Below, one piece after another: positions 8,801-17,657 of a stretch of 64,000 nucleotides of DNA. This DNA comes from Pseudomonadota bacterium. Lineage in GTDB: Bacteria; Pseudomonadota; Alphaproteobacteria; Rhizobiales; Devosiaceae. The notes below the pieces were generated by a model. The model saw nothing but the letters and a program-made list of their open reading frames with translations, did no database searches and had not been told where the DNA came from. Each line of letters starts with the position of its first letter. Within the stretch, counting starts at the first letter, position 1. The stretch covers positions 145,516-209,515 of the forward strand of contig JAEWBN010000013.1 of assembly GCA_023391095.1 (NCBI GenBank), given 5' to 3'. Position numbers and translations under genes: made by a program.

Positions 8801-8841
8801 GTGGCGCACAACTGTGCCGCCGACATGCCGATCATGCACCG

Positions 8842-9342
8842 ATGATGAAGCAAACCTCTAAACAAATCTTAACCATGATTGCCATCTTGCTGCCGCTGTC
8901 CGGCCTTGTTGCCGCCACGGTTGAGCCGGTGCGGGCGCAGTCCGTGGTAACGCTGGTGCTGACTGATCCCCTGACCGGCATTGCCATCGAAGGCATGGAT
9001 CCGGTCTCCTATTTCACCGAGCCCGCTCCCCTGCCGGGGCGTCCGGAGCTTGAATATGTCTGGCAGGGTGCGCCGTGGCTTTTCGCTACCCAGGCCAATC
9101 TCGACATTTTCAAGCGGCATCCGGAAATCTACGCACCCCAGTTTGGCGGCCACGGAGCGATGAGCATGTCGCGCGGCTTTCTGTCCGATGCCGACCCGGA
9201 CATCTACCTCGTCCACAAGCAGCGCCTTTACCTCTTCTACTCCGCCTCCAACCGCGAGGCCTTTCGCCTCGCGCCCGATGCTGCGGCGCTCAAGGCCGAG
9301 GAGCATTGGCAGGTTTTGTCCAAAACGCTCTCGACCCGGTAG
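8842..9342 (+). CDS. Exported YHS-domain-like protein
   Basis: A 166-aa protein with a signal peptide (residues 1-33, ending VEPVRAQ) and one YHS-like domain. The domain shows GIAIEGMDPVSYF, then a WLFATQANLDIFKRHPEIYAPQFGG stretch typical of this fold (read as separate motifs) and a tail that returns to LYLFYSASNREAF. YHS proteins often bind metal or act with copper and heme systems, but no Cys ligand is present, so metal binding is uncertain. Start choice is soft: ATGs at 8842, 8845 and 8875 all leave a signal peptide. Divergent from eipA and 58 nt ahead of chpT, probably transcribed with it. Confidence 0.75.
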   Translation: MMKQTSKQILTMIAILLPLSGLVAATVEPVRAQSVVTLVLTDPLTGIAIEGMDPVSYFTEPAPLPGRPELEYVWQGAPWLFATQANLDIFKRHPEIYAPQFGGHGAMSMSRGFLSDADPDIYLVHKQRLYLFYSASNREAFRLAPDAAALKAEEHWQVLSKTLSTR

Positions 9343-9400
9343 TGCGTGGGAAAAACGCACTCTATTGTCCCCCTTACTGATTCCCTCTGGAGATACGCAC

Positions 9401-10075
9401 ATGGCCGACATCATCGAGCTTCAGGCGACCGATCTTGCCGCAATGCTCTGCTCGCGGGTGTGCCACGATCTCATCAATCCCATCGGCGCCATCGGCAATG
9501 GGCTCGAAGTGCTTGCCGACCCCAATCAGGGCGAAATGGCCGAAGGCGCGCGCGACCTCATCGCCAGCGCTGCCAAGCAGAGCCGGGCCAAGCTCGAATT
9601 TGCCCGCCTGGCCTATGGCGCGTCTTCGACCGCCGGCACCGATATCGACACCCGCGAATGCGAGCGCGTCGCGCGTATCCTTTTCGATATCGAAAAGGCC
9701 GACCTTGAATGGAATGTGCCGCTGATCCTCCTGCCCAAGCACAAGGCCAAGCTCTTCATGAACATGCTGCTGATCGCAGCGGGCTCGGTGCCGCGCGGCG
9801 GCGTCGTCACTGCCTCGATCACCGGCCCGGCCGGCGAAGAAAAGTTCGAGTTCACGTCCAGGAGCGATCCGGAAAAGCGGCAGAAGACGCTAGTGCCCTC
9901 CGGGGCGGCGGGCCTGCTTTCCGGCATGCCTGAAGAGGGCTCGGTCGATGCGCGGGGCATCCAGCCCTTCTACACCGGCCTTTTGGCGCGCATGACCAAG
10001 ATGGACATCACCATCGGGCTCGAAAACGACGTCTTTTTCTTTACCGCCGTTCCCCAGCCCGCATCGGCAGAATAG
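9401..10075 (+). CDS. chpT: Histidine phosphotransferase ChpT
   Basis: ChpT relays phosphate from the hybrid kinase CckA to CtrA and CpdR in the alphaproteobacterial cell-cycle phosphorelay. The 224-aa protein has the phospho-accepting His22 in CHDLINPIGAIGNGLE, the helical-hairpin dimerisation region to about residue 80, and a degenerate Bergerat-like domain after it. The ATG at 9401 follows CTGGAG at suitable spacing; the frame is open far upstream but without homologous sequence. Its neighbours, eipA on one side and ctrA on the other, match the Brucella order. Secure. Confidence 0.93.
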   Translation: MADIIELQATDLAAMLCSRVCHDLINPIGAIGNGLEVLADPNQGEMAEGARDLIASAAKQSRAKLEFARLAYGASSTAGTDIDTRECERVARILFDIEKADLEWNVPLILLPKHKAKLFMNMLLIAAGSVPRGGVVTASITGPAGEEKFEFTSRSDPEKRQKTLVPSGAAGLLSGMPEEGSVDARGIQPFYTGLLARMTKMDITIGLENDVFFFTAVPQPASAE

Positions 10076-10153
10076 TTGGCGTCCCGCTAACCATTCCCCA
10101 ACCAGTTCGGGCCATAGTGGTGGGAGCGTCCACCACTGCCTGGGGGCATTTCC

Positions 10154-10525
10154 ATGCCGACCTGCCTGATTGTCGATGATTCCAGCGTCGTTCGCAAAGT
10201 CGCGCGCCGCATCCTGGAAGATCTCGACTACACGGTGGACGAGGCCGAGGATGGCCAGGAGGCCATCGACAAGTGCCGCCAGACCATGCCGGATGCCATC
10301 CTGCTCGACTGGCAGATGCCGATCATGAGCGGCATTGAATTCCTCAAGCTGCTGCGCGGCTATGTGGGCGGCGAAAAGCCTTATGTGGTGTATTGCACGG
10401 TCGAAAATGACATCGGCGCCATAGCCATGTCGCGCAAGGCCGGGGCGGACGACCATATCCTCAAGCCCTTCGACCGGCCGCTTCTGGAAAGCAAGTTCGA
10501 CCGGAAATTCCCCGCCGCAGCCTAA
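10154..10525 (+). CDS. Single-domain CheY-like response regulator
   Basis: A 123-aa receiver domain with the acidic pair at residues 8-9 (VDDS), the phospho-acceptor D52 (LLDWQMP), the switch Thr in YCTVEND, and the conserved Lys in ILKPFD. There is no output domain, so it must act by protein contact or as a phosphate sink. It is neither DivK nor CpdR by its motifs. Its place between chpT and ctrA suggests a role near the CtrA phosphorelay. It begins 78 nt after chpT. Its stop overlaps the stop of the convergent sigma-factor gene by 3 nt. Confidence 0.85.
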   Translation: MPTCLIVDDSSVVRKVARRILEDLDYTVDEAEDGQEAIDKCRQTMPDAILLDWQMPIMSGIEFLKLLRGYVGGEKPYVVYCTVENDIGAIAMSRKAGADDHILKPFDRPLLESKFDRKFPAAA

Positions 10526-11799
10526 CCGCGTTCGGCAGCCCTGCCGAGCAGGAAGGCTTTTTCTCTTTCATTGCGGGTCAGCTCCGCGGCCCGGCGGAAT
10601 TGCTCGCTCGCTTCCTCGTGCCGGCCAAGCTTGCGCAGCAGATCGCCGCGCACTCCATAGAGCAGGTGATAGTTGGCCAGCACCGGTGAGGCCTGCAGCG
10701 CGTCGACCAGGGGCAGGGCAGCCTGAGGCCCCTGTGCCATGGAAACGGCAACTGCCCGGTTGAGTTCGATGACCGGCGAGGGTGTCACCTGGTTGAGCAG
10801 GCCGTAAAGGGCAGCGATCTGGCCCCAGTCGGTCTGGTCCGACTTCAGCGCGCGGGCATGACAGGCCGCTATGGCAGCCTGCAAGGTATAGGGTCCGGCG
10901 ATGCCGCCCAGATTTTGTGCGCGCGCAAGGCCCTCAAGGCCGCGGCGGATCAACAACTGGTCCCAAAGGGCGCGGTTCTGGTCGGGCAGGAGCACCGGCT
11001 CGCCCTGGGCATTGGTGCGTGCGCCGCTGCGCGAATGCTGCAATTCCATCAGCGCCAGGAGGCCATGGGCTTCCGGCTCCTCCGGCATCAGTCCAACCAA
11101 AATGCGGCCCATCCGCATGGCTTCCTCGCAGAGCTGCGGGCGCATCCAGTCCTCGCCCGCCGTGGCCGAATAGCCTTCGTTGAAAATCAGGTAGAGCACG
11201 CCCAGCACCGAAGCGATGCGCTCTTCCCGGTCTTCGCCGCGCGGCACTTCGAAGGGAATGCCGGCATCGGCAATGGTTCGCTTGGCGCGCACGATGCGCT
11301 GGCCGATTGCGGTGTCCTGCGCGAGAAAGGCGCGCGCTATTTCCTCGGTGGTGAGCCCGCCGATGAGGCGCAGGGTCAGCGCCACCCGGCTTTCAGGCGG
11401 CAGGATGGGGTGGCAGGAGGTAAAGATCAGTCGCAGGAGGTCGTCGCCGATATCGTCGTCCAGCGCCTCAACCATGGCGGACTCGTGGTCGGGCGCGGCG
11501 GCGTCCATGTCCTTGCCGATGCAGTCGAGCTTTGCGGCGGCCATCTTGCGATGGCGGAAATAGTCGATGGCCTTGCGCTTGCCGGCCTGCATCAACCAGG
11601 CGCCCGGATTGCGCGGCACACCCGTCTCCGGCCAGGCCCGCAGAGCGGCCATCAGGGCGTCCTGCGCCAGTTCTTCGGCGAGCGAGATATCGCGCACCAT
11701 GCGAGTCAGCCCGGCAATGACGCGGGCCTGTTCCACCCGCCACACAGCCGCAATGGCCCGGTCGGTTTCGGTACGGTCGCTCATTGGTCTGTGGTGCAC
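10522..11799 (-). CDS. ECF-type sigma factor with C-terminal TPR-like domain (ECF42-like, DUF6596)
   Basis: A 425-aa protein. Residues 1-180 are sigma-70 regions 2 and 4 of extracytoplasmic-function type (DISLAEELAQDALMAALRAWP, then LTLRLIGGLTTEEIARAFLAQ). The long C-terminal half is helical and repeat-like (about 180-425). This layout is that of the ECF42 group, in which the extension controls activity in place of a classical anti-sigma factor. ECF42 genes usually sit next to DGPF/YCII-domain genes; none is present here. The open frame starts at a GTG (11799) preceded by AGGAGG; ATG at 11784 is an alternative. It is inserted between the chpT group and ctrA, on the ctrA strand. Confidence 0.85.
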   Translation of the reverse strand: MHHRPMSDRTETDRAIAAVWRVEQARVIAGLTRMVRDISLAEELAQDALMAALRAWPETGVPRNPGAWLMQAGKRKAIDYFRHRKMAAAKLDCIGKDMDAAAPDHESAMVEALDDDIGDDLLRLIFTSCHPILPPESRVALTLRLIGGLTTEEIARAFLAQDTAIGQRIVRAKRTIADAGIPFEVPRGEDREERIASVLGVLYLIFNEGYSATAGEDWMRPQLCEEAMRMGRILVGLMPEEPEAHGLLALMELQHSRSGARTNAQGEPVLLPDQNRALWDQLLIRRGLEGLARAQNLGGIAGPYTLQAAIAACHARALKSDQTDWGQIAALYGLLNQVTPSPVIELNRAVAVSMAQGPQAALPLVDALQASPVLANYHLLYGVRGDLLRKLGRHEEASEQFRRAAELTRNEREKAFLLGRAAERG

Positions 11800-11851
11800 A
11801 TGCCATCACCCTCCTGACGGCCCAGTCTAGCAGAATTCGACACGCTCACAC

Positions 11852-11880
11852 AAAAGCCCCGCGCTTGCGGCACGGGGCTT
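11852..11880 (-). terminator. Rho-independent terminator after ctrA
   Basis: An 8-bp stem (AAGCCCCG at 11854-11861 with CGGGGCTT at 11873-11880) is followed on the minus strand by a short TTTTG. It starts 25 nt after the ctrA stop codon. Confidence 0.7.
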
Positions 11881-11904
11881 GAGATTGTCGCGATGGAGAA
11901 GGGC

Positions 11905-12612
<708 letters not shown>

Positions 12613-12718
12613 TATATTCCCCTTGTCATTCGTTCCTGCTGGAACCTGCGGAAGGCAAGGCCAGTTTGCCTTTCCCGCTCCAACCCTACTGGATATGACT
12701 GAAGCCTAAGCCCAACTA

Positions 12719-12734
12719 GTTAACAAAGTTTAAT
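12719..12734. promoter_or_regulatory. CtrA box upstream of ctrA
   Basis: On the ctrA strand ATTA-N7-TTAAC, with a perfect GTTAAC half-site at 12719-12724 (consensus TTAA-N7-TTAAC). It lies about 110 nt upstream of the ctrA start. CtrA autoregulation is established in Caulobacter; its use here is inferred. Confidence 0.5.
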
Positions 12735-12780
12735 TCTGATCCGCAATACGCAAACGACGGTAACGTGAATTTATGTTAAA

Positions 12781-12836
12781 TCATTGAAATTCAATGATAA
12801 ATGCCCCATAAAATTCTTAAAGCAGAACATTAAGAA
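12781..12836. repeat. Two inverted repeats in the ctrA-fliI divergent region
   Basis: The first is a perfect inverted repeat, TCATTGAA-A-TTCAATGA, at 12781-12797. The second is TTCTTAA-N9-TTAAGAA, with arms at 12814-12820 and 12830-12836. Both are AT-rich islands in a GC-rich genome and are placed where a dimeric regulator could bind. The bound protein is unknown. Neither is followed by a T-run in either direction, so they do not look like terminators. Confidence 0.5.
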
Positions 12837-12848
12837 AGCGTGCCAACC

Positions 12849-12991
12849 GACTCTACGGACTCAAGCAATCGGGGCTTTTGGGGAGGTTTCGGCTGGGAGG
12901 TGGCGCAGGGCGCAATTCGCCGATCATCACTGCCAATAGCGCTTTTGAGTTAACGATCGGTTACGCTCTGATTCGAGAACCGGTACGATTC
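12849..12991. promoter_or_regulatory. Cluster of four GANTC (CcrM-type) sites
   Basis: GACTC at 12849-12853 and 12858-12862, and GATTC at 12970-12974 and 12987-12991. Four sites within 143 bp is dense for a 5-bp motif that is normally depleted in these genomes. In Caulobacter, the methylation state of GANTC sites and GcrA control the ctrA P1 promoter, so this cluster may time ctrA and/or fliI expression. Confidence 0.5.
12950..12964. promoter_or_regulatory. CtrA box upstream of fliI
   Basis: TTAA-CGATCGG-TTAC at 12950-12964 differs from TTAA-N7-TTAA at one base. Read on the other strand it ends in TTAAC. It lies about 100 nt ahead of the fliI start, between two pairs of GANTC sites. It is a candidate for direct CtrA control of fliI-fliJ. 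Confidence 0.55.
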
Positions 12992-13060
12992 GAGTGGTCG
13001 CGGAAACCATAACGGCTGCGCGGCGCCCCGGCACCAACATTCGGAACCCCTGCGGACGCC

Positions 13061-14389
13061 ATGAAGGCATTGATCTCGGCCATTGATGCTATCGAAGAGG
13101 TTGAAGTCTTCGGACGGGTCAAATCCGTCCAGGGCCTTCTGATCGAAGTGATCGGTCCGGTGCGCGAATTGCGCGTCGGCGGACGCGTGATGATCGAGAC
13201 CAGCGAACGCAAGCACCTGGCCGCCGAGATCATCGGCTTTCGCGATGGTCATGCCCTCTGCCTTCCCTTTGGCGAATTGAGCGGCGTGCGGCTCGGCTGC
13301 AAGGCAGTGTTCCGCCGGCATGACGGGGCGGTCAATCCATCCGACGGCTGGCTGGGCCGGGTGGTCAATGCCAATGGCTATCCGATCGACGGCAAGGGTC
13401 CACTGATGCGCGGCGCCGTCTCCTATCCGTTGCGCCAGTCGCCCTTGGCCGCCCATGACCGCACCCGCGTCGGCGACCCCATTGAACTGGGCGTGCGCTG
13501 CCTCAATACCTTTACCACCATGTGCGAAGGCCAGCGCATGGGCATCTTTGCCGGCTCGGGCGTGGGCAAGTCGGTCCTCATGTCCATGCTGGCGCGCAAT
13601 ACCGATGTGGATGTCTCGGTGATCGGCCTGATCGGCGAGCGGGGCCGCGAAGTGCACGAATTCATCCAGGAATATCTGGGTGAGGAGGGCCTGGCCCGCG
13701 CGGTGGTCGTTGTCGCCACCAGTGATGAAGCCGCGCTGATGCGCCGGCAGGCCGCCTACCTTTCCATGGCCCTGTCCGAATATTTCCGCGATTCCGGCCG
13801 GCGCGTGCTGTGCATGATGGATAGTCTCACCCGCTTCGCCATGGCGCAGCGCGAGATCGGTCTTGCCATCGGGGAGCCGCCCACCGCCAAGGGCTATCCC
13901 CCTACGGTTTTCACAGAATTGCCACGATTGCTCGAACGGGCGGGGCCGGGCATGCCGGACTCCGGCTCCATTACCGGACTATTTACCGTTTTGGTGGAAG
14001 GTGATGATCACAATGAGCCTATTGCCGATGCCGTGCGCGGCATTCTCGATGGGCACATCGTAATGGAGCGCGGCATTGCCGAACGGGGGCGTTACCCGGC
14101 CGTCAATGTGCTCCGGTCCATCTCGCGGACCATGCCAGGATGCGTGCCGGAAGAGGTCCGGCCAACTCTGGCGAGGGCGCGGGAGCTCATGTCCATCTTT
14201 TCGGACATGGAGGAACTGATCCGGCTGGGGGCTTACCGGAAAGGGTCAGATCCAAATGTGGACCGCGCGATCGCCATTTATCCGCGGCTGGAGGCTTTTT
14301 TGGGCCAAAGGCGGGATGAGGTGACCTCGATTGGCGAAGGCTATGCCGAACTCGCCGGGATCGTGGCCGAGGCGGACGCGGGGAACTGA
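13061..14389 (+). CDS. fliI: Flagellum-specific ATPase FliI
   Basis: FliI is the hexameric ATPase of the flagellar type III export apparatus and energises unloading of substrates from FliH/FliJ complexes. At 442 aa it has normal length. Walker A is GIFAGSGVGKS at 161-171. An F1-beta-like core follows with LCMMDSLTRFAMAQREIG and the substrate-side stretch TARELMSIFSD-like near the C-terminus (seen as LARARELMSIFSD). fliJ starts 57 nt downstream. The other soluble export parts (fliH, fliN) are about 10 kb away on the other strand. A CtrA box lies upstream. Secure. Confidence 0.96.
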   Translation: MKALISAIDAIEEVEVFGRVKSVQGLLIEVIGPVRELRVGGRVMIETSERKHLAAEIIGFRDGHALCLPFGELSGVRLGCKAVFRRHDGAVNPSDGWLGRVVNANGYPIDGKGPLMRGAVSYPLRQSPLAAHDRTRVGDPIELGVRCLNTFTTMCEGQRMGIFAGSGVGKSVLMSMLARNTDVDVSVIGLIGERGREVHEFIQEYLGEEGLARAVVVVATSDEAALMRRQAAYLSMALSEYFRDSGRRVLCMMDSLTRFAMAQREIGLAIGEPPTAKGYPPTVFTELPRLLERAGPGMPDSGSITGLFTVLVEGDDHNEPIADAVRGILDGHIVMERGIAERGRYPAVNVLRSISRTMPGCVPEEVRPTLARARELMSIFSDMEELIRLGAYRKGSDPNVDRAIAIYPRLEAFLGQRRDEVTSIGEGYAELAGIVAEADAGN

Positions 14390-14446
14390 TGGGGCGGCAG
14401 TGTTTGTGCCGGTCCGGACTGACTTGATGTGTAAGGAGTACAGGTC

Positions 14447-14860
14447 TTGAAATCGCGCAGCGAGAGCCTCATCCGGCTCAAGAAGTTCCAGGTGGACGAA
14501 AAGCGCCGGCAGGTCGCGCAGATCGAGATGATGATTGCCGACTTCGAGCGCATGGCCGCCGAACTCGACCAGCAGATCGATATCGAACATAGCAAGACCG
14601 GCATTTCCGATGTTGCCCACTTTGCCTATTCCACCTTCGCCAAGGCGGCCCTGACCCGGCGCGACAACCTGCTGGCGTCAGCCGGGGACATGAAGGGAAA
14701 GCTCGAAGCCGCGCAGGATGCGCTGGCTGAAGCGCTCGAGGATCTCAAGAAGGTCGAACTGCTCGACCAGCGCGAACACCAGCGCGAGCGCGACGAGCAG
14801 AACAAGGCCGAACAGGCCGACTATGACGAAGTGGCGCGCCTGCGCTACCGCCGCCAGTAA
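14447..14860 (+). CDS. fliJ: Flagellar export chaperone/escort FliJ
   Basis: A 137-aa, almost wholly alpha-helical coiled-coil protein (charged heptads from SLIRLKKFQVDEKRRQVAQ through EVARLRYRRQ). That composition and its position after fliI identify FliJ, which stirs the FliI hexamer and binds the export gate protein FlhA. The start is a TTG at 14447 with AAGGAG 8 nt upstream; no ATG or GTG fits. Sequence conservation of FliJ is low, so synteny carries much of the assignment. A terminator follows. Confidence 0.85.
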   Translation: MKSRSESLIRLKKFQVDEKRRQVAQIEMMIADFERMAAELDQQIDIEHSKTGISDVAHFAYSTFAKAALTRRDNLLASAGDMKGKLEAAQDALAEALEDLKKVELLDQREHQRERDEQNKAEQADYDEVARLRYRRQ

Positions 14861-14880
14861 CCAGTTTCGACCAGACATGA

Positions 14881-14904
14881 AAAGGCCCGCCGAAGCGGGC
14901 CTTT
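14881..14904. terminator. Bidirectional terminator between fliJ and the PRC-barrel gene
   Basis: A 10-bp perfect stem (AAAGGCCCGC / GCGGGCCTTT, loop CGAA). The T-run reads TTTT on the plus strand and TTTTC on the minus strand. It therefore serves both convergent genes. Confidence 0.85.
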
Positions 14905-14922
14905 TGCATTAGGTGGCCAGGA

Positions 14923-15645
14923 TTACTGGCTGACGGGAGCGGCCGGGTCAGCCGGGGCCATGGCCGGATCGGCCGGAGCCATTGCCGGGTCAGCCGGGGC
15001 CATTGCGGGGTCAGCAGCCGGGTCAACGGCAGCGTCACGCGGGTTCTGCCAGACGAATTCCGGAGCGGCTTCAAGAGCCTCGCGGGTCGTACCCAGCACC
15101 CAGCGCCAGGTGTTGTCGGCAGCCATGACATAGTCGAGCGAAGCATAGTCAACGGCGACGTTCTTCTCGCCAATGCCCAGGAAGCCACCCACGCCGATGA
15201 TCACGGCATTGATGTCGCCGTCAGCGGTGATGACGAGGTCGTTGACCTTGCCGATTTCCTCGGCATCGTCACCGGCGGTCGAATAGACCGGGGCGCCGAG
15301 CAGGTCATTGACGATGATGTCTTCCATGCCGATCGTGTAGCCGGTCGCCCAGTCCCAGGTCGGGCTCAGGGCAGCGTCAACATTGGCAGCAGCGTTGTTC
15401 ACGGCAGCGCCGGCATTATCAACGGCGTTGTCGACAGCCTCACCGGCATTATCCAGGGCTTCGCCGGTGTTTTCGGCAGCGTTATCGATGGCTTCGCCAG
15501 CGTTTTCCAGCGTGGTGTCGACCTGTTCGCCGATGGTGGGCTCGTTTTCGGTCGTCGCCGGGGTGGTGGTCGTGTCGGTCTGCGCAATGGCGCCGGCGGT
15601 CAGCATCAGGGCAATAGTCGAGGTAGTCACAAGAGTGCGGATCAT
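14923..15645 (-). CDS. Exported PRC-barrel protein with helical and Ala-Pro-Asp repeats
   Basis: A 240-aa protein. Signal peptide is 1-20 (ALMLTAGAIAQ). Residues about 45-90 are an amphipathic Ala/Asn/Glu repeat (units like NAGEAIDNAAEN), expected to be helical. A PRC-barrel domain follows at about 100-205 (DLLGAPVYSTAGDDAEEIGKV). The C-terminus is tandem DPAMAPA, encoded by near-identical 21-bp units at 14941-15010. PRC barrels in exported proteins of rhizobia are usually stress- or envelope-related, but their ligand is unknown. Start ATG at 15645 has GTGGAG upstream; the frame stays open to 15927 without signal-peptide features. Confidence 0.85.
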   Translation of the reverse strand: MIRTLVTTSTIALMLTAGAIAQTDTTTTPATTENEPTIGEQVDTTLENAGEAIDNAAENTGEALDNAGEAVDNAVDNAGAAVNNAAANVDAALSPTWDWATGYTIGMEDIIVNDLLGAPVYSTAGDDAEEIGKVNDLVITADGDINAVIIGVGGFLGIGEKNVAVDYASLDYVMAADNTWRWVLGTTREALEAAPEFVWQNPRDAAVDPAADPAMAPADPAMAPADPAMAPADPAAPVSQ

Positions 15646-15804
15646 TGTAGGCTCCACTGGTTCATCGTTGCGGTGAACAGGGCCGTGCGGCGCAAAACTT
15701 GCCGGTCGCGCGCCGTGCGGCCCATTGATGCTTGATGAACGCAGGACCCCCGATCGCGTTCCGCACGAAATTTTGTTCGGTTTGGGGAACCCGCCAATTG
15801 AAAA

Positions 15805-15832
15805 GACCGGCTGCCGCAAAGCGGCGCCGGTC
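15805..15832 (-). terminator. Hairpin terminator in the 336-bp gap between the PRC-barrel and acetyltransferase genes
   Basis: GACCGGC and GCCGGTC (15805-15811, 15826-15832) enclose GCCGC-AAA-GCGGC with a single bulged T; on the minus strand TTTTC follows. It lies 150 nt after the acetyltransferase stop and is read as its terminator. The rest of 15646-15981 contains no gene I can support; the short open frames there have no ribosome-binding site. Confidence 0.65.
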
Positions 15833-15981
15833 CTTTCCGCCTCCCATGAGCGGTTATGTCGTCGGCAGCGCCACTGGCGCAGACTGGCCGCAAGCGCAGG
15901 GCACTTGGTGGCTGACAAGACGATCATAGCGCAGGATTGAGGGCAGGCGATGCCGGGGCGGGTTAATGCGTAAACGCCGCG

Positions 15982-16440
15982 TTAATCGTCCAGCACCGCG
16001 CTGTCCTTGTCGTAGTCCCGCATGGCCCGGTGCGGCATGCCCCCATCGGTGATCTCGGGGCCGAAGGCCACAAAGCCCAGGCTCTCGTAAAATCCGAGCT
16101 TGTCCGATTGCGCGGTCAGATAGAAGCGCGTTTGCCCCTTTGCCCGGGCATGGTCCATGGCAGAGCGGATCATAGCCCTGGCAATCCCCTTGCCCCGGCT
16201 CGATGCCCGCACGGCCACCCGGCCGATCTTGACATGCTCGTCCATGACGATGAGCCGCAAGGTGCCGACGACCTCGCCGTCCTCGATGGCCACGAAATGG
16301 GTTGCCGTGAGGTCATAGGCGTCATGCTCTTCCTCTTCGGGCACCTTCTGCTCGACGACAAAGACTTCGCGGCGGAGCGCAAAGGCGGCGTTGCAGAGGG
16401 TGGAAAAGACGGGAACGGATAAAATCGTGTGGTCAGCCAT
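15982..16440 (-). CDS. GNAT-family N-acetyltransferase, ElaA-like
   Basis: A 152-aa GNAT enzyme. The N-terminus (AFALRREVFVVEQKVPEEEEHDAYD, read as LRREVFVVEQ plus an acidic stretch) is the signature of the ElaA group. The acetyl-CoA-binding motif A is KIGRVAVRASSRGKGIARAMI, with the R-G-K-G loop at about residues 82-87. The acceptor is unknown. It is transcribed away from the zinc-peptidase gene upstream with a 60-nt gap and ends at the hairpin near 15.8 kb. Confidence 0.85.
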   Translation of the reverse strand: MADHTILSVPVFSTLCNAAFALRREVFVVEQKVPEEEEHDAYDLTATHFVAIEDGEVVGTLRLIVMDEHVKIGRVAVRASSRGKGIARAMIRSAMDHARAKGQTRFYLTAQSDKLGFYESLGFVAFGPEITDGGMPHRAMRDYDKDSAVLDD

Positions 16441-16500
16441 GGGCCGATTCTACCGGCCGGCATGCGCCCGCGCAATCGGTCCGCGGGCTGCCATCATCCT

Positions 16501-17592
16501 TCAGCCAGCCATGGCCGCCAGCTTGGCAAAGCCGGGCGACTGATGCACCAGACTGTTGATGAAGGAGAGTTTCTCGATCACGGGCGGGGTCAGGATAAAG
16601 GGATAGGCGTCGGGGTGACCCATGGCGCGGTTGAGATTGTTGAGCAGGCTGGAGAGCGGGATCCAGTTCTCGATGATCGCCTCCATGTCCGGGGCCATGT
16701 AGGGATCGAACAGCACCGGCTGGATGGCCAGGGCGGCGTCGGCGGTGCGGGGGCGGGCGCGCACGCCAAAGGCCGCTGCGGTTTCCACCGTGTCCACGAT
16801 ATGCAGATAATGCGCGAAGCTTTCCGCAAAGTCCTCCCAGGGATGGGCCGTGGCATAGGCGCTGATATGGGAGCGGTACCAGTCGGCCGGGGCTCCGCGG
16901 CCATAGTGCGCCTGCAGCGCCTCTCCATAATCCACGCTTTCGTCGCCGAAGAGGCTCCGGAACATCTCGTGGCTGGGCTGCCCCTCCACCAGGAGGTCCC
17001 AGTAATGGTGCCCGATCTCGTGGCGAAAGTGGCCCAGAAGCGTGCGGTAGGGTTCGCCCATCGTGGTCCGGCGCCGCTCGCGCTCGGCGTCGTCGGCCTC
17101 GGCAAGGGCAATGGTGATGATGCCGTTGTCGTGGCCCGTCATGACCCGTTCCGGCGCCGACTGATCGTCGGCAAGAAAGCGGAAGGCCAGACCGTGAACG
17201 GGGTCTTCGAGCCGCGTCGCCAAGGGCAGCCCGAGCCGGATCAGCGAATAGATCAGGCGCTTCTTGGCCCGCTCGATGGTCTGCCACTGCGCCAGGTGCG
17301 TGGGGTCGGCAATATAGGGGATGGTCTCGTTGTGCCGGCAGGCCGTGCAAAACACGTCGCCCCCCGCTTCCGCCGGGATGATCCAATTGCAGGCGCCATG
17401 GGCGGCATTGGCGCAATAAACGAAGCGCTGCCCATCGAGAGCCGGCGCAGCCCAGGTCCCGGGCGCAGCCTCTTCCAGCGACAGGAGCGCGCTGTGGCGC
17501 GGATCAAAGCCCAGCGCATGCCCGCAATGGAGGCACCGGGCATTTTCGAAATAGACGGTATTGCCGCAATGGTCGCAATTGAACAGTTTCAT
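16501..17592 (-). CDS. Zinc-ribbon metallopeptidase-like protein (putative zinc-binding peptidase)
   Basis: A 363-aa protein with two N-terminal zinc ribbons (Cys6/Cys9 with Cys20/Cys23; Cys60/Cys68 with Cys82/Cys85). The peptidase-like core has HEIGHHYWD at 191-199, which supplies the HExxH zinc ligands and catalytic Glu, and a conserved DFAESFAHYLH about 55 residues later that may provide the third ligand. This is the layout of the family annotated as putative zinc-binding metallopeptidase. There is no signal peptide, so it is cytoplasmic. Substrate unknown. It precedes the acetyltransferase in the same direction. Confidence 0.85.
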   Translation of the reverse strand: MKLFNCDHCGNTVYFENARCLHCGHALGFDPRHSALLSLEEAAPGTWAAPALDGQRFVYCANAAHGACNWIIPAEAGGDVFCTACRHNETIPYIADPTHLAQWQTIERAKKRLIYSLIRLGLPLATRLEDPVHGLAFRFLADDQSAPERVMTGHDNGIITIALAEADDAERERRRTTMGEPYRTLLGHFRHEIGHHYWDLLVEGQPSHEMFRSLFGDESVDYGEALQAHYGRGAPADWYRSHISAYATAHPWEDFAESFAHYLHIVDTVETAAAFGVRARPRTADAALAIQPVLFDPYMAPDMEAIIENWIPLSSLLNNLNRAMGHPDAYPFILTPPVIEKLSFINSLVHQSPGFAKLAAMAG

Positions 17593-17657
17593 GGTGTGCC
17601 CCTGCCGCCCTGCGCTTCTAATGCGAGCCGGCCCGGCACCGTTCCAGCGGCAAACCG

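Noticed and set aside
15725..15940. Short plus-strand frames in the gap after the PRC-barrel gene
   Set aside because: No ribosome-binding sites and they overlap a terminator hairpin.
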